Shown: piece after piece, positions 37,450 through 46,221 of the stretch
How the letters are laid out: every line of letters begins with the position of its first letter
Position numbering within the stretch: position 1 is the first letter of the stretch
NCBI RefSeq assembly: GCF_027921845.1
Contig: NZ_BSEN01000004.1
Location: 80,974 to 144,973 of the forward strand
DNA: 64,000 nucleotides
Origin: Leifsonia poae
Lineage (GTDB): Bacteria > Actinomycetota > Actinomycetes > Actinomycetales > Microbacteriaceae
Direction of reading: 5' to 3'
Translations under genes and position numbers: made by a program
Notes under the pieces: generated by a model
What the model was told of the DNA's origin: nothing
What the model saw: only the letters and a program-made list of their open reading frames with translations
Databases searched by the model: none

Positions 37450-39741
37450 ATGAGCATCGTCGAGCACACCGGAACGCGTGCCGGAACAGACGCGGGGAGT
37501 GACGAGACGGGCGTCGCGGCGGCCTGGGAGGGCTTCGTCGCAGGGCCGTGGCGCGTCTCCATCGACGTGCGCGACTTCATCCAGCGCAACTATCAGCCCT
37601 ACGACGGTGACCACCACTTCCTCGAAGGGGCGACGGCGCGCACACGGGGCATCTGGGGCAGGCTCTCCGAGCTGTTCCCCGAGGAGCGCGAGCGCGGGGT
37701 GTACGACGTCGACCCCCACACTCCGTCGACGATCACCTCGCACCTCCCCGGTTACATCGACCAGGAGAACGAGCTGATCGTCGGCCTTCAGACCGACGCG
37801 CCGCTCAAGCGCGCGATCATGCCCAACGGCGGCTGGCGCATGGTCGAGGGCGCGCTCAAGACATACGGCTACGAGGTCGACCAGGAGGTCGCCTCGATCT
37901 TCACGCGCTACCGCAAGACCCACAACGACGGCGTCTTCGACGTGTACCCGTCGTCGGTGCGGCGTGCGCGCAGCAGCCATCTGATCACCGGACTGCCGGA
38001 TGCCTACGGCCGGGGCCGCATCATCGGCGACTATCGCCGCGTCGCCCTGTACGGGGTCGATGCCCTCATCGCGGACAAGAAGCGGGAGCGCGCCGAGCTC
38101 GACGAGGAGTTCACCACCGAGACCGTGATCAGGCGCCGGGAGGAGAACGCCGAGCAGATCCGCGCTCTGAAGGAGCTGACGGTGATGGCGGCGGACTACG
38201 GCTTCGACATCTCCCGCCCGGCCGAGACGGCGCACCAGGCCGTGCAGTGGCTGTACTTCGCGTACCTCGGTGCGGTCAAAGAGCAGAACGGCGCGGCGAT
38301 GTCGTTCGGGCGTAACGCGGGATTCCTCGATGTCTACATCGAGCGCGACCTGGCCCGCGGTCTGCTCACCGAGAACCGGGCGCAGGAGCTCATCGACGAT
38401 CTCGTCATCAAGCTGCGGATCGTGCGCTTCCTGCGGACGCCGGAATACGACGCCCTCTTCAGCGGCGACCCCACCTGGGTCACGGAGTCGATCGGCGGCA
38501 CCGGCGACGACGGTCGCACCCTGGTCACCAAGACGGCCTTCCGGATGCTGCAGACGCTCTACAACCTCGGCCCGGCGCCGGAGCCGAACCTCACCGTGTT
38601 CTGGTCGGCAGCGCTCCCGGAGGGGTTCAAGCGGTTCTGCGCACAGGTCTCCATCGATACCAGCGCCATCCAGTACGAGTCGGATGCGCTCATCCGGTCG
38701 GCGTGCGGAGACGATGCCGCGATCGCCTGCTGTGTCTCACCGATGACCGTCGGCAAGCAGATGCAGTTCTTCGGGGCGCGGGTGAACCTCGCGAAGGCTC
38801 TGCTGTACGCGCTGAACGGCGGTCGCGACGAGCTGACCGGCACGCAGGTCGCTCCGAAGTCGGCGCCGTACGCCGGTGACGTGCTGGACTACGAGAAGGT
38901 GCGTCCGGCCTTCACCCGCACGATGGAATGGCTCGCCGAGACCTACGTAGACGCCCTCAACGCCATCCACTACATGCACGACAAGTACGCCTACGAGCGG
39001 CTCGAGATGGCGCTGCACGACGGAGACGTCAAGCGCACACTCGCCTGCGGCATCGCCGGGTTGTCCGTCGTGGCCGACTCGCTCTCCGCGATCAAGCACG
39101 CCACCGTCTCGCCCGTTCGCGACGAGAGCGGCCTCATCGTCGACTACCTGATCGAGGGCGAGTTCCCGGCCTTCGGGAACGACGACGACCGTGTCGACAC
39201 CATCGCCGTCGAGCTGGTCGAACAGTTCATGGAGATGATCCGCCGCCATGAGACGTACCGCCAGGCCGAGCACACCCAGTCGGTGCTCACGATCACTTCG
39301 AATGTCGTGTACGGCAAAGCGACAGGCAACACCCCCGACGGCCGCCGTGCCGGGGAGCCGTTCGCTCCGGGCGCCAATCCGATGAACGGCCGCGATTCGC
39401 ACGGGATGCTCGCCAGCGGGCTGTCGGTGGCCAAGCTGCCGTTCGAGTCCGCTCAGGACGGGATCTCTCTGACGATCACGGTGGTGCCCAGCGGGCTCGG
39501 GCGGGAGCGGGACGAGCAGGTGGACAATCTCGTCGGTGTCATCGATGCCTACACGGCGTCATCCGGGTATCACATGAACGTGAACGTGCTCGATCGGGAG
39601 ACGCTGATCGACGCCATGGAGAACCCGGGGGAGTACCCCCAGCTCACCATCCGGGTGAGCGGGTACGCGGTCAACTTCGTCCGCCTCACCCGTGAGCAGC
39701 AGCTGGACGTGCTCAACCGCACGTTCCACGCGGGAGTCTGA
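37450..39741 (+). CDS. pflB: Pyruvate formate-lyase (formate C-acetyltransferase)
   Basis: A glycyl-radical enzyme that splits pyruvate with CoA to acetyl-CoA and formate under low oxygen. The 763-residue protein has the tandem active-site pair Cys427-Cys428 in IACCVSPM and the radical Gly738 in RVSGYAVNF near the C-terminus, so it is a true PFL, not a diol dehydratase. GAGGAGG precedes the ATG at 37450; the upstream open frame inside secA is spurious. pflA follows 1 base after the stop. Its place between secA and the Rv3235-like gene interrupts an otherwise conserved block. Confidence 0.95.
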   Translation: MSIVEHTGTRAGTDAGSDETGVAAAWEGFVAGPWRVSIDVRDFIQRNYQPYDGDHHFLEGATARTRGIWGRLSELFPEERERGVYDVDPHTPSTITSHLPGYIDQENELIVGLQTDAPLKRAIMPNGGWRMVEGALKTYGYEVDQEVASIFTRYRKTHNDGVFDVYPSSVRRARSSHLITGLPDAYGRGRIIGDYRRVALYGVDALIADKKRERAELDEEFTTETVIRRREENAEQIRALKELTVMAADYGFDISRPAETAHQAVQWLYFAYLGAVKEQNGAAMSFGRNAGFLDVYIERDLARGLLTENRAQELIDDLVIKLRIVRFLRTPEYDALFSGDPTWVTESIGGTGDDGRTLVTKTAFRMLQTLYNLGPAPEPNLTVFWSAALPEGFKRFCAQVSIDTSAIQYESDALIRSACGDDAAIACCVSPMTVGKQMQFFGARVNLAKALLYALNGGRDELTGTQVAPKSAPYAGDVLDYEKVRPAFTRTMEWLAETYVDALNAIHYMHDKYAYERLEMALHDGDVKRTLACGIAGLSVVADSLSAIKHATVSPVRDESGLIVDYLIEGEFPAFGNDDDRVDTIAVELVEQFMEMIRRHETYRQAEHTQSVLTITSNVVYGKATGNTPDGRRAGEPFAPGANPMNGRDSHGMLASGLSVAKLPFESAQDGISLTITVVPSGLGRERDEQVDNLVGVIDAYTASSGYHMNVNVLDRETLIDAMENPGEYPQLTIRVSGYAVNFVRLTREQQLDVLNRTFHAGV

Positions 39742-39742
39742 G

Positions 39743-40534
39743 GTGGGGCCCGGGCCGTCACCGGATGCCCTCTCCCGCAGCGAGGAGCTGGCCGCGCGCC
39801 GAGACGGTCGCGTGGCCAGCATCCACTCCTGGGAGCTGGTCACCGCCGTCGACGGCCCGGGTACCCGCATGACGCTGTTCCTCAGCGGCTGTCCGCTGCG
39901 GTGCCGCTACTGCCACAACCCCGACACGTGGAAGATGCGGGACGGTGTCACCACGACGTTGGACGAGGTCGTGCGACGGGTCGAGCGGTATCGCCGTATC
40001 TTCCAGGTGACCGGAGGCGGGCTCACGATCTCCGGCGGCGAACCCCTGCTGCAGTCGGCCTTCGTGGCACGGCTGGCTCGGGCCACGCGGGCGATGGGCG
40101 TCCACACCGTCCTCGACACGAGCGGGAACCTGGGCCGCCGCGCGTCGGACGCCTTGCTCGACGATCTCGACCTGGTGTTCCTGGACGTGAAGTCGGGTAT
40201 CGCCGGCACCTATCGGGAGGTGACGACAGCCGAGCTTCGGCCCACCATCGACTTCGGCGATCGGCTGGCGCGCGCCGCCGTGCCGGTGTGGGTGCGCTTC
40301 GTGCTGGTCCCGGGGCTGTCCGACGACCCGGAGAACGTCGAGGCCGTCGCCGACATCGTGCAGCGGTGGCCGAACGTGCAGCGCGTCGAGGTGCTGCCCT
40401 TCCATCAGCTCGGCGCGGGAAAGTGGGAACGCCTCGGGATCGATTACACACTGACGGACACGCAGCCGCCGACGGCGGAGCTGGTGGCGCGGGTGGTCGC
40501 GCAGTTCCGCCGCCGGGGGCTGCTCACGTTCTGA
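39743..40534 (+). CDS. pflA: Pyruvate formate-lyase activating enzyme (radical SAM)
   Basis: It uses S-adenosylmethionine and a 4Fe-4S cluster to create the glycyl radical on PflB. The 263 residues show CxxxCxxC as Cys50, Cys54, Cys57 in GCPLRCRYCHNPDTW, the SAM-site TISGGEPLLQ, and the family block VEVLPFHQLGAGKWERLG. GGGAG six bases upstream sets the GTG at 39743; the open frame upstream overlaps pflB and is not used. Together with pflB it forms a complete unit. Confidence 0.94.
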   Translation: MGPGPSPDALSRSEELAARRDGRVASIHSWELVTAVDGPGTRMTLFLSGCPLRCRYCHNPDTWKMRDGVTTTLDEVVRRVERYRRIFQVTGGGLTISGGEPLLQSAFVARLARATRAMGVHTVLDTSGNLGRRASDALLDDLDLVFLDVKSGIAGTYREVTTAELRPTIDFGDRLARAAVPVWVRFVLVPGLSDDPENVEAVADIVQRWPNVQRVEVLPFHQLGAGKWERLGIDYTLTDTQPPTAELVARVVAQFRRRGLLTF

Positions 40535-40570
40535 CGTGCCGTCGTGACCGCCGGTTCGCGGCCGTACGGC

Positions 40571-41128
40571 TCACAGCACCGTGATGGCGCTCGCGCGCCA
40601 GCGCCCTCCCAACTCGTCGAGCCGGATCGCCACCGCGCGCGATCGCGCCGGCTGATGAACCATCACGACGGCTTCGATCACCCCGTCGCTGGGTCGTGAG
40701 ACGATCGGCTCTCCGACGACGAGCCGTGGGCGCTGCGCCTGGGCGCCGCTCATCGCCCGCGCGCGTGCCGCGATCGTCACGCGGCGCACGAGGTGGGTGT
40801 GCACGTCGTCGGTCACCCAGCGCGACAGCTGCTCGAGGTTGCGCACGCCGGCGAGGATCTCGACGACGCAGCGGGTGAGGTTGACCAGGAGCGGGGCCGG
40901 GTCGAGCGCGACATCGCCGGCCGCGGCATCCGGATACGGGCGAACCGGTGTCACGGCGGCCAGTGCGGTGTTCGCGTTGGTCGCGGGAGCTGCCTGTTCC
41001 GGCTCGGCGGCGCCGGGCGGCGGAGTGACATGCCGCCAGCGTCGCTGCCGGGATGTCCGATCGCCAGCGGCCCGCCGTGGTGCGGCCTCCGGTGGTTCTC
41101 GGACGTCGTAGTCGACAGCTGTGCTCAT
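40571..41128 (-). CDS. Rv3235-family protein (NTF2/SnoaL-like fold)
   Basis: The 185-residue protein has a disordered, Pro/Ala/Arg-rich first 80 residues and a folded part that starts PLLVNLTRCVVEILAGVRNLEQLSRW and ends GRWRASAITVL. The folded part reads like an NTF2/SnoaL-type alpha+beta barrel with no catalytic signature. Homologues sit near secA in many actinobacteria, so a role in export or the envelope is possible but not shown. GAGGGG sets the ATG at 41128. It converges with pflA across 36 bases and is divergent from pdtaS. Confidence 0.72.
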   Translation of the reverse strand: MSTAVDYDVREPPEAAPRRAAGDRTSRQRRWRHVTPPPGAAEPEQAAPATNANTALAAVTPVRPYPDAAAGDVALDPAPLLVNLTRCVVEILAGVRNLEQLSRWVTDDVHTHLVRRVTIAARARAMSGAQAQRPRLVVGEPIVSRPSDGVIEAVVMVHQPARSRAVAIRLDELGGRWRASAITVL

Positions 41129-41261
41129 GGTGGTCCCCTCGTTCTTCCAGCGGCGGCACGGCATTCTCCGGCCGACGTCCCGCACGTTCTCCCCGCCGCG
41201 CCGGCCGTCCTGGGTGCCACTCAACCAGGGGCGGGATGATGAGTCCAGGGCACCAACGCGC

Positions 41262-41270
41262 TGTGGATAA
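41262..41270. promoter_or_regulatory. Perfect DnaA box (reverse of TTATCCACA)
   Basis: TGTGGATAA, the exact complement of the consensus DnaA box TTATCCACA, lies 28 bases before the -10 of pdtaS. It is a single box with no cluster nearby, so a regulatory DnaA site is more likely than an origin. Confidence 0.5.
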
Positions 41271-41297
41271 CTTTCGTGATGCTCTCGGGGTTCTGCC

Positions 41298-41303
41298 TAG
41301 ACT
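41298..41303 (+). promoter_or_regulatory. -10 element TAGACT for leaderless pdtaS
   Basis: TAGACT is followed by six bases and the GTG at 41310; no ribosome site is visible. Confidence 0.5.
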
Positions 41304-41309
41304 GGGTGG

Positions 41310-42803
41310 GTGTCGACGCTCAGTGATCTCGTGCTTGCCCAGGGCCGCTCTTCGGAGGCCGACGTCGATTGGCTGCACGGACTGGTCGGCGACTGGCAGC
41401 TGCTCGCCGACCTCGCGTTCGCCGACATCGTGCTCTGGGTGCCGACGGAAGACGACGACTTCGTCGCCGTCGCTCACGCTCGCCCGTCGAGCGCCGCGAC
41501 GCTGTTCTACCGGGACTTCGTCGGCCAGCGCATCAAGCCGGAATGGCGGCAGCAGGTCACCGAGGCCTACGAGACCAAGCAGATCATCGACACCTCGGCG
41601 CCCGACTGGTTCGAGGAGACGCCGACGCGCGTGCGAGCGGTGCCCGTCATCCGGCGCATCAATGTCAACTCGGCCCAGACGGCGGAGCTGCCGGTAGCGG
41701 TGATCACGCGGCACAGCAACCTCAGCGAGGCACGCACCCCCAGCCGCCAGGAACTCACGTTCAACGACTGCGCCAACGACCTCTTCAACATGATCGCCAC
41801 CGGCGACTTCCCCGACCTCGGCGCCCCGACCGGGCCGCGCCGAGGCGCTCCGCGCGCGTCCGACGGCCTCATCCGCCTCGATGTCGACGGCATCACCACG
41901 TTCGCCAGCCCGAACGCGCTCTCGGCGTTCAACCGGATGGGCTTCACCGACGAGCTCGAGGGGGAGTCCCTCGCGGCCGTCACCACGCGACTGCTCACCG
42001 GCCGGATGACCGTCGACGAGTCGCTCCCGCTCGTCGTCACGGGCCGTGCCCCTTGGCGCACCGACATCGAAGCGCGCGGCGTGACCGTCTCGCTGCGGGC
42101 CATCCCGATCCGCAACCGGGGCGAGCGGGTCGGCGCGATCGTGCTCTGCCGGGACGTCAGCGAGATGCGCCACCAGGAGCGCGAACTGATCACGAAAGAC
42201 GCGACCATCCGCGAGATCCACCACCGGGTCAAGAACAACCTGCAGACGGTGGCCTCGCTGCTGCGCATCCAGGCGCGCCGCACGCACTCCGAGGAGGCGC
42301 GTGAGGCACTCAGCCAGGCGATGCGGCGCGTGGCGGCCATCGCGGTCGTGCACGACACGCTCTCGACCGGTCTGGCGCAGATCGTCGACTTCGACGACGT
42401 GTTCGATCGCGTGCTGCTGCTGGTGGCCGAGGTGGCGTCGAGTCACAACACGACCGTGCATCCGAAGTCGTCCGGCAGCTTCGGCGAGCTCCCCAGCGAG
42501 TACGCCACCCCGCTGGCGCTCGCGCTCACCGAGCTGGTGACCAACGCCGTCGAACACGGGCTCGCCGGTCGCGAGGGTCAGGTAGAGATCATCGCCCACC
42601 GGTCGAAGGAGTCGCTTACGGTCAAAGTGGTCGACAACGGCTCCGGCCTGCCGGAGGGCAAGGTCGGCAGCGGACTCGGTACGCAGATCGTGCGCACGCT
42701 CATCCAGGGCGAGCTCGGCGGCACGATCGACTGGCACACCCTGATGGGACAGGGCACCGAGGTCACGATCGAGATCCCGCTGCGCTACCTCAACAAGTCC
42801 TGA
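41310..42803 (+). CDS. pdtaS: Sensor histidine kinase PdtaS-like
   Basis: A soluble kinase which in mycobacteria signals to the RNA-binding regulator PdtaR and sets antitermination. The 497 residues contain an N-terminal GAF-type domain (about 1-150), a PAS domain (about 180-285), HisKA_2 with phospho-acceptor His304 in IREIHHRVKNNLQTV, and a HATPase with DNGSGLPEGKVGSGLGTQIV. No membrane helix is present. As in mycobacteria it lies next to whiB1. The pdtaR partner is not in this window. Confidence 0.93.
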   Translation: MSTLSDLVLAQGRSSEADVDWLHGLVGDWQLLADLAFADIVLWVPTEDDDFVAVAHARPSSAATLFYRDFVGQRIKPEWRQQVTEAYETKQIIDTSAPDWFEETPTRVRAVPVIRRINVNSAQTAELPVAVITRHSNLSEARTPSRQELTFNDCANDLFNMIATGDFPDLGAPTGPRRGAPRASDGLIRLDVDGITTFASPNALSAFNRMGFTDELEGESLAAVTTRLLTGRMTVDESLPLVVTGRAPWRTDIEARGVTVSLRAIPIRNRGERVGAIVLCRDVSEMRHQERELITKDATIREIHHRVKNNLQTVASLLRIQARRTHSEEAREALSQAMRRVAAIAVVHDTLSTGLAQIVDFDDVFDRVLLLVAEVASSHNTTVHPKSSGSFGELPSEYATPLALALTELVTNAVEHGLAGREGQVEIIAHRSKESLTVKVVDNGSGLPEGKVGSGLGTQIVRTLIQGELGGTIDWHTLMGQGTEVTIEIPLRYLNKS

Positions 42804-42842
42804 GCGGCCCCGCCGGTACGCGCGGCGCGCGATCCGGACACA

Positions 42843-42909
42843 GAAAAACCGAGGTCCCTCTGCGCTCCTCCATCTGCTAGGTGTAGGGAGGAGCGGCAGA
42901 GGCCTCGGT
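42843..42909 (-). terminator. Strong Rho-independent terminator after whiB1
   Basis: On the minus strand the arms ACCGAGG and CCTCGGT, with inner CTCTGC/GCAGAG and GCTCCTCC/GGAGGAGC stems, fold into a long hairpin with a loop of about 15 bases, followed by TTTTT. It ends the whiB1 transcript and also blocks read-through from pdtaS. Confidence 0.85.
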
Positions 42910-42926
42910 GGCGCCGGGTGACGGTA

Positions 42927-43175
42927 CTAGGACGCGCGGCGGGCGCGAGCGGCGCGGCGCTTGAGAGCGCGACGCTCGTCTTCGGAGAGGCCGCCCCAGA
43001 CGCCGGAGTCCTGGCCGGTCTCGAGTGCGTACTGCAGGCAGATCTCGGTGACGGTGCAACGAGCGCAGACGGTCTTCGCCTTGTCGATCTGGTCGACGGC
43101 GGGCCCGGTGTTGCCGACAGGGAAGAACAACTCGGGGTCCGCGGTGAGGCAGGCAGCTTTGTCGCGCCAGTCCAT
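42927..43175 (-). CDS. whiB1: WhiB-family iron-sulfur regulator WhiB1
   Basis: An essential nitric-oxide-sensitive 4Fe-4S protein in mycobacteria that binds the principal sigma factor. The 82 residues start MDWRDKAACL, with cluster Cys9, Cys37, Cys40 and Cys46, the GVWGG turn at 58-62 and a basic tail RRAARARRAS. AAAGGAG fixes the ATG at 43175; a further in-frame ATG at 43205 is not needed. Divergent from the small membrane protein and convergent with pdtaS. Confidence 0.95.
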   Translation of the reverse strand: MDWRDKAACLTADPELFFPVGNTGPAVDQIDKAKTVCARCTVTEICLQYALETGQDSGVWGGLSEDERRALKRRAARARRAS

Positions 43176-43205
43176 GGTTAGTGCTCCTTTAATTGCTGAG
43201 TGCAT

Positions 43206-43219
43206 GGCCGATCGGCCTA
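43206..43219. promoter_or_regulatory. Perfect palindrome GGCCGATCGGCC over the whiB1 promoter
   Basis: The 12-base palindrome (43206-43217) overlaps TAGGCC (43219-43214 on the minus strand), the likely -10 of whiB1. It is placed where a repressor would block transcription. The -35 region is not clear. Confidence 0.4.
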
Positions 43220-43313
43220 GAATGCGTGGTAAGCAGTCGAGTTCAGGGTGCGTTGATCCGAGGGGATAGACCTGCCCACGACCCTGTGAGCGCTAACTCG
43301 ACCTCAAATATGC

Positions 43314-43353
43314 TCCCATAGCGCATAATCTGAATCAATAGTTTTGTATGGGA
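43314..43353 (+). promoter_or_regulatory. AT-rich promoter with TCCCATA/TATGGGA inverted repeat
   Basis: TCCCATA (43314-43320) and TATGGGA (43347-43353) flank TAATCT (43326-43331), a good -10, in a stretch much richer in A/T than the rest of the window. The repeat may be an operator for the membrane-protein gene at 43361. Confidence 0.45.
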
Positions 43354-43360
43354 TAACGCT

Positions 43361-43858
43361 GTGAACACGAGTCGGAAACGCATGGATGATATAGTTCCCG
43401 CCCCCTCGGAGGGCGAGCCCACCGACCCGAACCGCTCCTCCGGCGGGGTGAAGGCAGGCGCTGTGCGCAGGCCCCCTCTGCTCGTCGCCCTCGCCGTACT
43501 GATGTTCCTCGAGGCGGCTCTGGTGGCCGCACTGGCGGTCTGGCTCCTCGTCGACCTCCTGACGCTGAAGCCGCAGTCGTTCGCGAGCGCCGTCGCCATC
43601 GTCGTACTCGTCGTCGCAGCGGCCGTGTGGGTCACCGGTACCGCGATCGGCGTCCTGCGCGCACGCGGCTGGTCGCGGGCCTCGACCGTGACCATCCAGA
43701 TCCTGCAGATCGCGGTGGCCGTCGGCTCGTTCCAGGGCCTGTACGCACAGCCGGCGCTGGGCTGGGCGCTGCTCGTGCCCGCGGTCGTCGCGATCCTGCT
43801 CGCGCTCAGCCCTCAGGTGGTCAGAGCGACCACTGGCGGGGCGCCACGGCCGGAATAG
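43361..43858 (+). CDS. Small membrane protein of unknown function
   Basis: The 165-residue protein has a charged N-terminus and four hydrophobic helices (about 42-62, 72-95, 115-135 and 138-152). I do not recognise a family. The start is uncertain: GTG at 43361 or ATG at 43382 (MDDIVPAPSEG); GGAAA before the second is weak. It is transcribed away from whiB1 and ends at a perfect bidirectional hairpin. Base composition is like its neighbours, though its promoter is AT-rich. Confidence 0.6.
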   Translation: MNTSRKRMDDIVPAPSEGEPTDPNRSSGGVKAGAVRRPPLLVALAVLMFLEAALVAALAVWLLVDLLTLKPQSFASAVAIVVLVVAAAVWVTGTAIGVLRARGWSRASTVTIQILQIAVAVGSFQGLYAQPALGWALLVPAVVAILLALSPQVVRATTGGAPRPE

Positions 43859-43860
43859 GC

Positions 43861-43888
43861 GATGGGGCGACCGATTGGTCGCCCCATC
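43861..43888. terminator. Bidirectional hairpin between convergent genes
   Basis: GATGGGGCGACC and GGTCGCCCCATC form a perfect 12-base stem with a 4-base loop, just after the small membrane protein stop. There is no U tract; it could end transcripts from both sides. Confidence 0.7.
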
Positions 43889-43966
43889 ACTCCGACGGCG
43901 CCAGAGCGCCACTGAGGCGTGCCGCCCTCGCGTTCCCGCTGTCGCCGCGGCAGCACGCCTATCGCT

Positions 43967-44560
43967 CTATACGCGCGGCCAGACCGGCAGCACCGAACGC
44001 TTCCAGGTGGCGTTCATGACGCCGGCCCACGCGGTGTACAGGGCGGCTGCTGCGGTCAAGAGACCGAACCAGCCTCCGACGCGGGTCAGCCCCATCGTGC
44101 TGGTGAGGTCGCCGAAGGCGAGGATCAGGAGCGTCACCGTCAGGAGGCTGAAGGTGGCCAGCGTCGCACCGTCCGTCTTGGCCGAGGCGATGGTCATGAG
44201 CACGGTGAAGAGCCCCCAGCAGAGCAGGTAGATGCCGAACCCGGTGCCGCCCGCCTGTTCCGCGACCCCCGCGGTGGATTGCAGCCACCAGTACGACAGC
44301 CAGAACGCCCCGTACGCCGAGAACGCCGTCGCGCCGAAGGTGTTCCCGCGAGCGAACTCCCACATCCCCGCGACCAACTGCGCGAAGCCGCCGCAGAACA
44401 GCCCCATGCTCACGGCGACCACGGCGGCTTCGGGCACGATGCCCGCGTTCGCGAGGTTCAGCAGAACGGTGGTCAGGGCGAACGCCGTGAGTCCGAGCGG
44501 GGCGGGATCTGCGATACGGGATGTGGGAAGGGGTTGGGCCTGCTCGGCGACTGCGTTCAT
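43967..44560 (-). CDS. Acetate uptake transporter (SatP / GPR1-FUN34-YaaH family)
   Basis: A six-helix proton-coupled acetate/succinate channel in the inner membrane. The 197-residue protein opens with the family signature as ADPAPLGLTAFALTT and has six hydrophobic helices, with WLQS and FGDLTSTMGL near the end. GGAG precedes the ATG at 44560 and a TTACAA-N17-TAGAGT promoter lies upstream. In a cell with PFL it could take up or release acetate. Confidence 0.88.
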   Translation of the reverse strand: MNAVAEQAQPLPTSRIADPAPLGLTAFALTTVLLNLANAGIVPEAAVVAVSMGLFCGGFAQLVAGMWEFARGNTFGATAFSAYGAFWLSYWWLQSTAGVAEQAGGTGFGIYLLCWGLFTVLMTIASAKTDGATLATFSLLTVTLLILAFGDLTSTMGLTRVGGWFGLLTAAAALYTAWAGVMNATWKRSVLPVWPRV

Positions 44561-44610
44561 CTGGTGGAGCTCCTTGTGACGATATGCGGCGAGGATCCGC
44601 CGCGTTGTCG

Positions 44611-44639
44611 ACTCTAGAATCCAGAATCACGCATTGTAA
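44611..44639 (-). promoter_or_regulatory. Promoter TTACAA-N17-TAGAGT for the SatP-type gene
   Basis: On the minus strand TTACAA (44639-44634) and TAGAGT (44616-44611) are 17 bases apart. The transcript would begin near 44604. The sequence just upstream (44636-44656) is AT-rich and may end the bcp transcript. Confidence 0.6.
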
Positions 44640-44652
44640 ATATTTGTATTTT

Positions 44653-45126
44653 TCAGGTGATGCCGAGCTTCTTCCGGAGGCTGGCGACGTGTCCGGTGGC
44701 CTTGACGTTGTACAGCGGAAGCCGCACGCTCCCGTCGGGGTCGACCACGAACGTCGAGCGCAGCACGCCGGTCACGGTCTTGCCGTAGAGCTTCTTCTCG
44801 CCGTACGCGCCGTAGGCCTGATGGACCGCGAGGTCCTCATCGGAGAGCAGCGGGAAGTTGAGCCCGTCCTGCTCCTGGAACTGCTTGTTCTTGGCCGGCG
44901 CGTCCTTCGAGATGCCGATCACCTGGTAGCCCGCGGACTTCAGCGAGTTGAGGTTGTCGCGGAAGTCGCACGCCTCGGTCGTGCATCCGGGTGTCATCGC
45001 GGCCGGATAGAAGTAGACGATCACGTTCTCTCCGGAGAAATCACCGAGCGAGACGGTCGCGCCGTCCTGGTCTTTCAGCGAGAACGCTGGTGCCTTCTCG
45101 CCTGCTTCAAGTCGCACATCACTCAT
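44653..45126 (-). CDS. bcp: Peroxiredoxin, bacterioferritin comigratory protein type
   Basis: A thiol peroxidase that reduces hydrogen peroxide and organic peroxides with thioredoxin. The 157 residues include peroxidatic Cys48 and resolving Cys53 in PAAMTPGCTTEACDF, the PxxxTxxC signature, and the family end LRKKLGIT. GGGAG lies before the ATG at 45126. It is near sigH/rshA, which in relatives control thiol-stress genes, but no clear SigH promoter was seen in front of it. Confidence 0.93.
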   Translation of the reverse strand: MSDVRLEAGEKAPAFSLKDQDGATVSLGDFSGENVIVYFYPAAMTPGCTTEACDFRDNLNSLKSAGYQVIGISKDAPAKNKQFQEQDGLNFPLLSDEDLAVHQAYGAYGEKKLYGKTVTGVLRSTFVVDPDGSVRLPLYNVKATGHVASLRKKLGIT

Positions 45127-45174
45127 GCTCCCATTCTGTCGCGCTCGAGGCGGTCGCGGGCGCGTCGGCCGGGA

Positions 45175-46221
45175 TCAGTGGGCGAACGTCGTGAGCAGGC
45201 GCTGCAGCGAGTCGAGGCGCGCCCGGCCGATGTCGCCCAGCCGGCCGGCCCTGACCGCCTCGTTGATGGCGCAGTCGGGGGCATCCGGCAGATGGGTGCA
45301 GCCGCGGGGGCAGTCCTCGGCGAGCTCGGCCAGATCGGTGAACGACTTGAGGATGCTGTCGGTGTTGATGTGCCCGAGGCCGAACGAGCGCACGCCGGGG
45401 GTGTCGATGACCCAGCCGTGCCCCTCGCCGTTCTCCACGCGCAGCGACACCGTCGACGACGAGGTGTGGCGGCCGCGGCCCGTCACGACGTTCACATGGC
45501 CCGTCGCCCGTTTCGCTCCGGGAACGATCCGGTTCACCAGCGTCGACTTGCCGACGCCCGAATGCCCGACCACCACGGTGTCGTGGCCGACGAGCGCCGC
45601 CTTGATGGCGTCGACGGGGATGTCGTCCTCTCGGCTGGTGAAGACGGGGAGGTCGAGCCCGGCGAAGTTCTCCAGGAACGGCCCGGGGTCGGCCAGGTCG
45701 ATCTTCGTCACGCAGAGCATCGGCCGGATCCCGGCGTCGAAGGCAGCGACCAGATAGCGGTCGACGAGTCGCGTGCGCGGTTCCGGATTCGCGGCGGCGA
45801 CCATGATCAGCATCTGGTCGGCGTTGGCGACGACGACCCGCTCGACCTCGTCGGTGTCGTCGGCGCTCCGGCGCAGCAGGGTCGTGCGGGGCTCGATGCG
45901 CACGATGCGTCCGAGCGTCCCGTCTTCGCCGGAGGTGTCGCCCACGACGGCGACCCTGTCGCCCGTGACGATGGCCTGGCGGCGCAATTCGCTCGCCCGC
46001 GCGGCCGTCACCTGCCGTTCGTCGGGGGTGTCCTCGTCGAGCAGCACTGTGTACCGGCCACGGTCGACGCCGAGCACACGCGCGATGCGGGCATCCGTGT
46101 GTTCGGGCCGGGTCTTGGTGCGCGGGCGGTTGCCCTTCGGGTTGGGCCGGGAACGGATGTCGGCTTCGTCGTACTCGTCGTACTCGTCCGGCTCGTCCTC
46201 GTCGTCAGCCCACCACGACAT
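45175..46221 (-). CDS. rsgA: Ribosome small-subunit-dependent GTPase RsgA
   Basis: A circularly permuted GTPase that matures the 30S subunit. The 348 residues have a very acidic N-terminus (DDEDEPDEYDEYDEAD), an OB domain, the permuted G motifs (TKIDLAD before GHSGVGKSTLVNRI), and a zinc finger in EDCPRGCTHLPDAPDC. The ATG follows the aroA stop directly (TAG then ATG), so translation is coupled. The aroA-rsgA order matches mycobacteria (aroA, rsgA near sigH). Confidence 0.95.
   Translation of the reverse strand: MSWWADDEDEPDEYDEYDEADIRSRPNPKGNRPRTKTRPEHTDARIARVLGVDRGRYTVLLDEDTPDERQVTAARASELRRQAIVTGDRVAVVGDTSGEDGTLGRIVRIEPRTTLLRRSADDTDEVERVVVANADQMLIMVAAANPEPRTRLVDRYLVAAFDAGIRPMLCVTKIDLADPGPFLENFAGLDLPVFTSREDDIPVDAIKAALVGHDTVVVGHSGVGKSTLVNRIVPGAKRATGHVNVVTGRGRHTSSSTVSLRVENGEGHGWVIDTPGVRSFGLGHINTDSILKSFTDLAELAEDCPRGCTHLPDAPDCAINEAVRAGRLGDIGRARLDSLQRLLTTFAH

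Noticed and set aside
41262..41270. Replication origin suggested by a DnaA box
   Set aside because: Only one box, no AT-rich unwinding region, and no dnaA/dnaN genes nearby.
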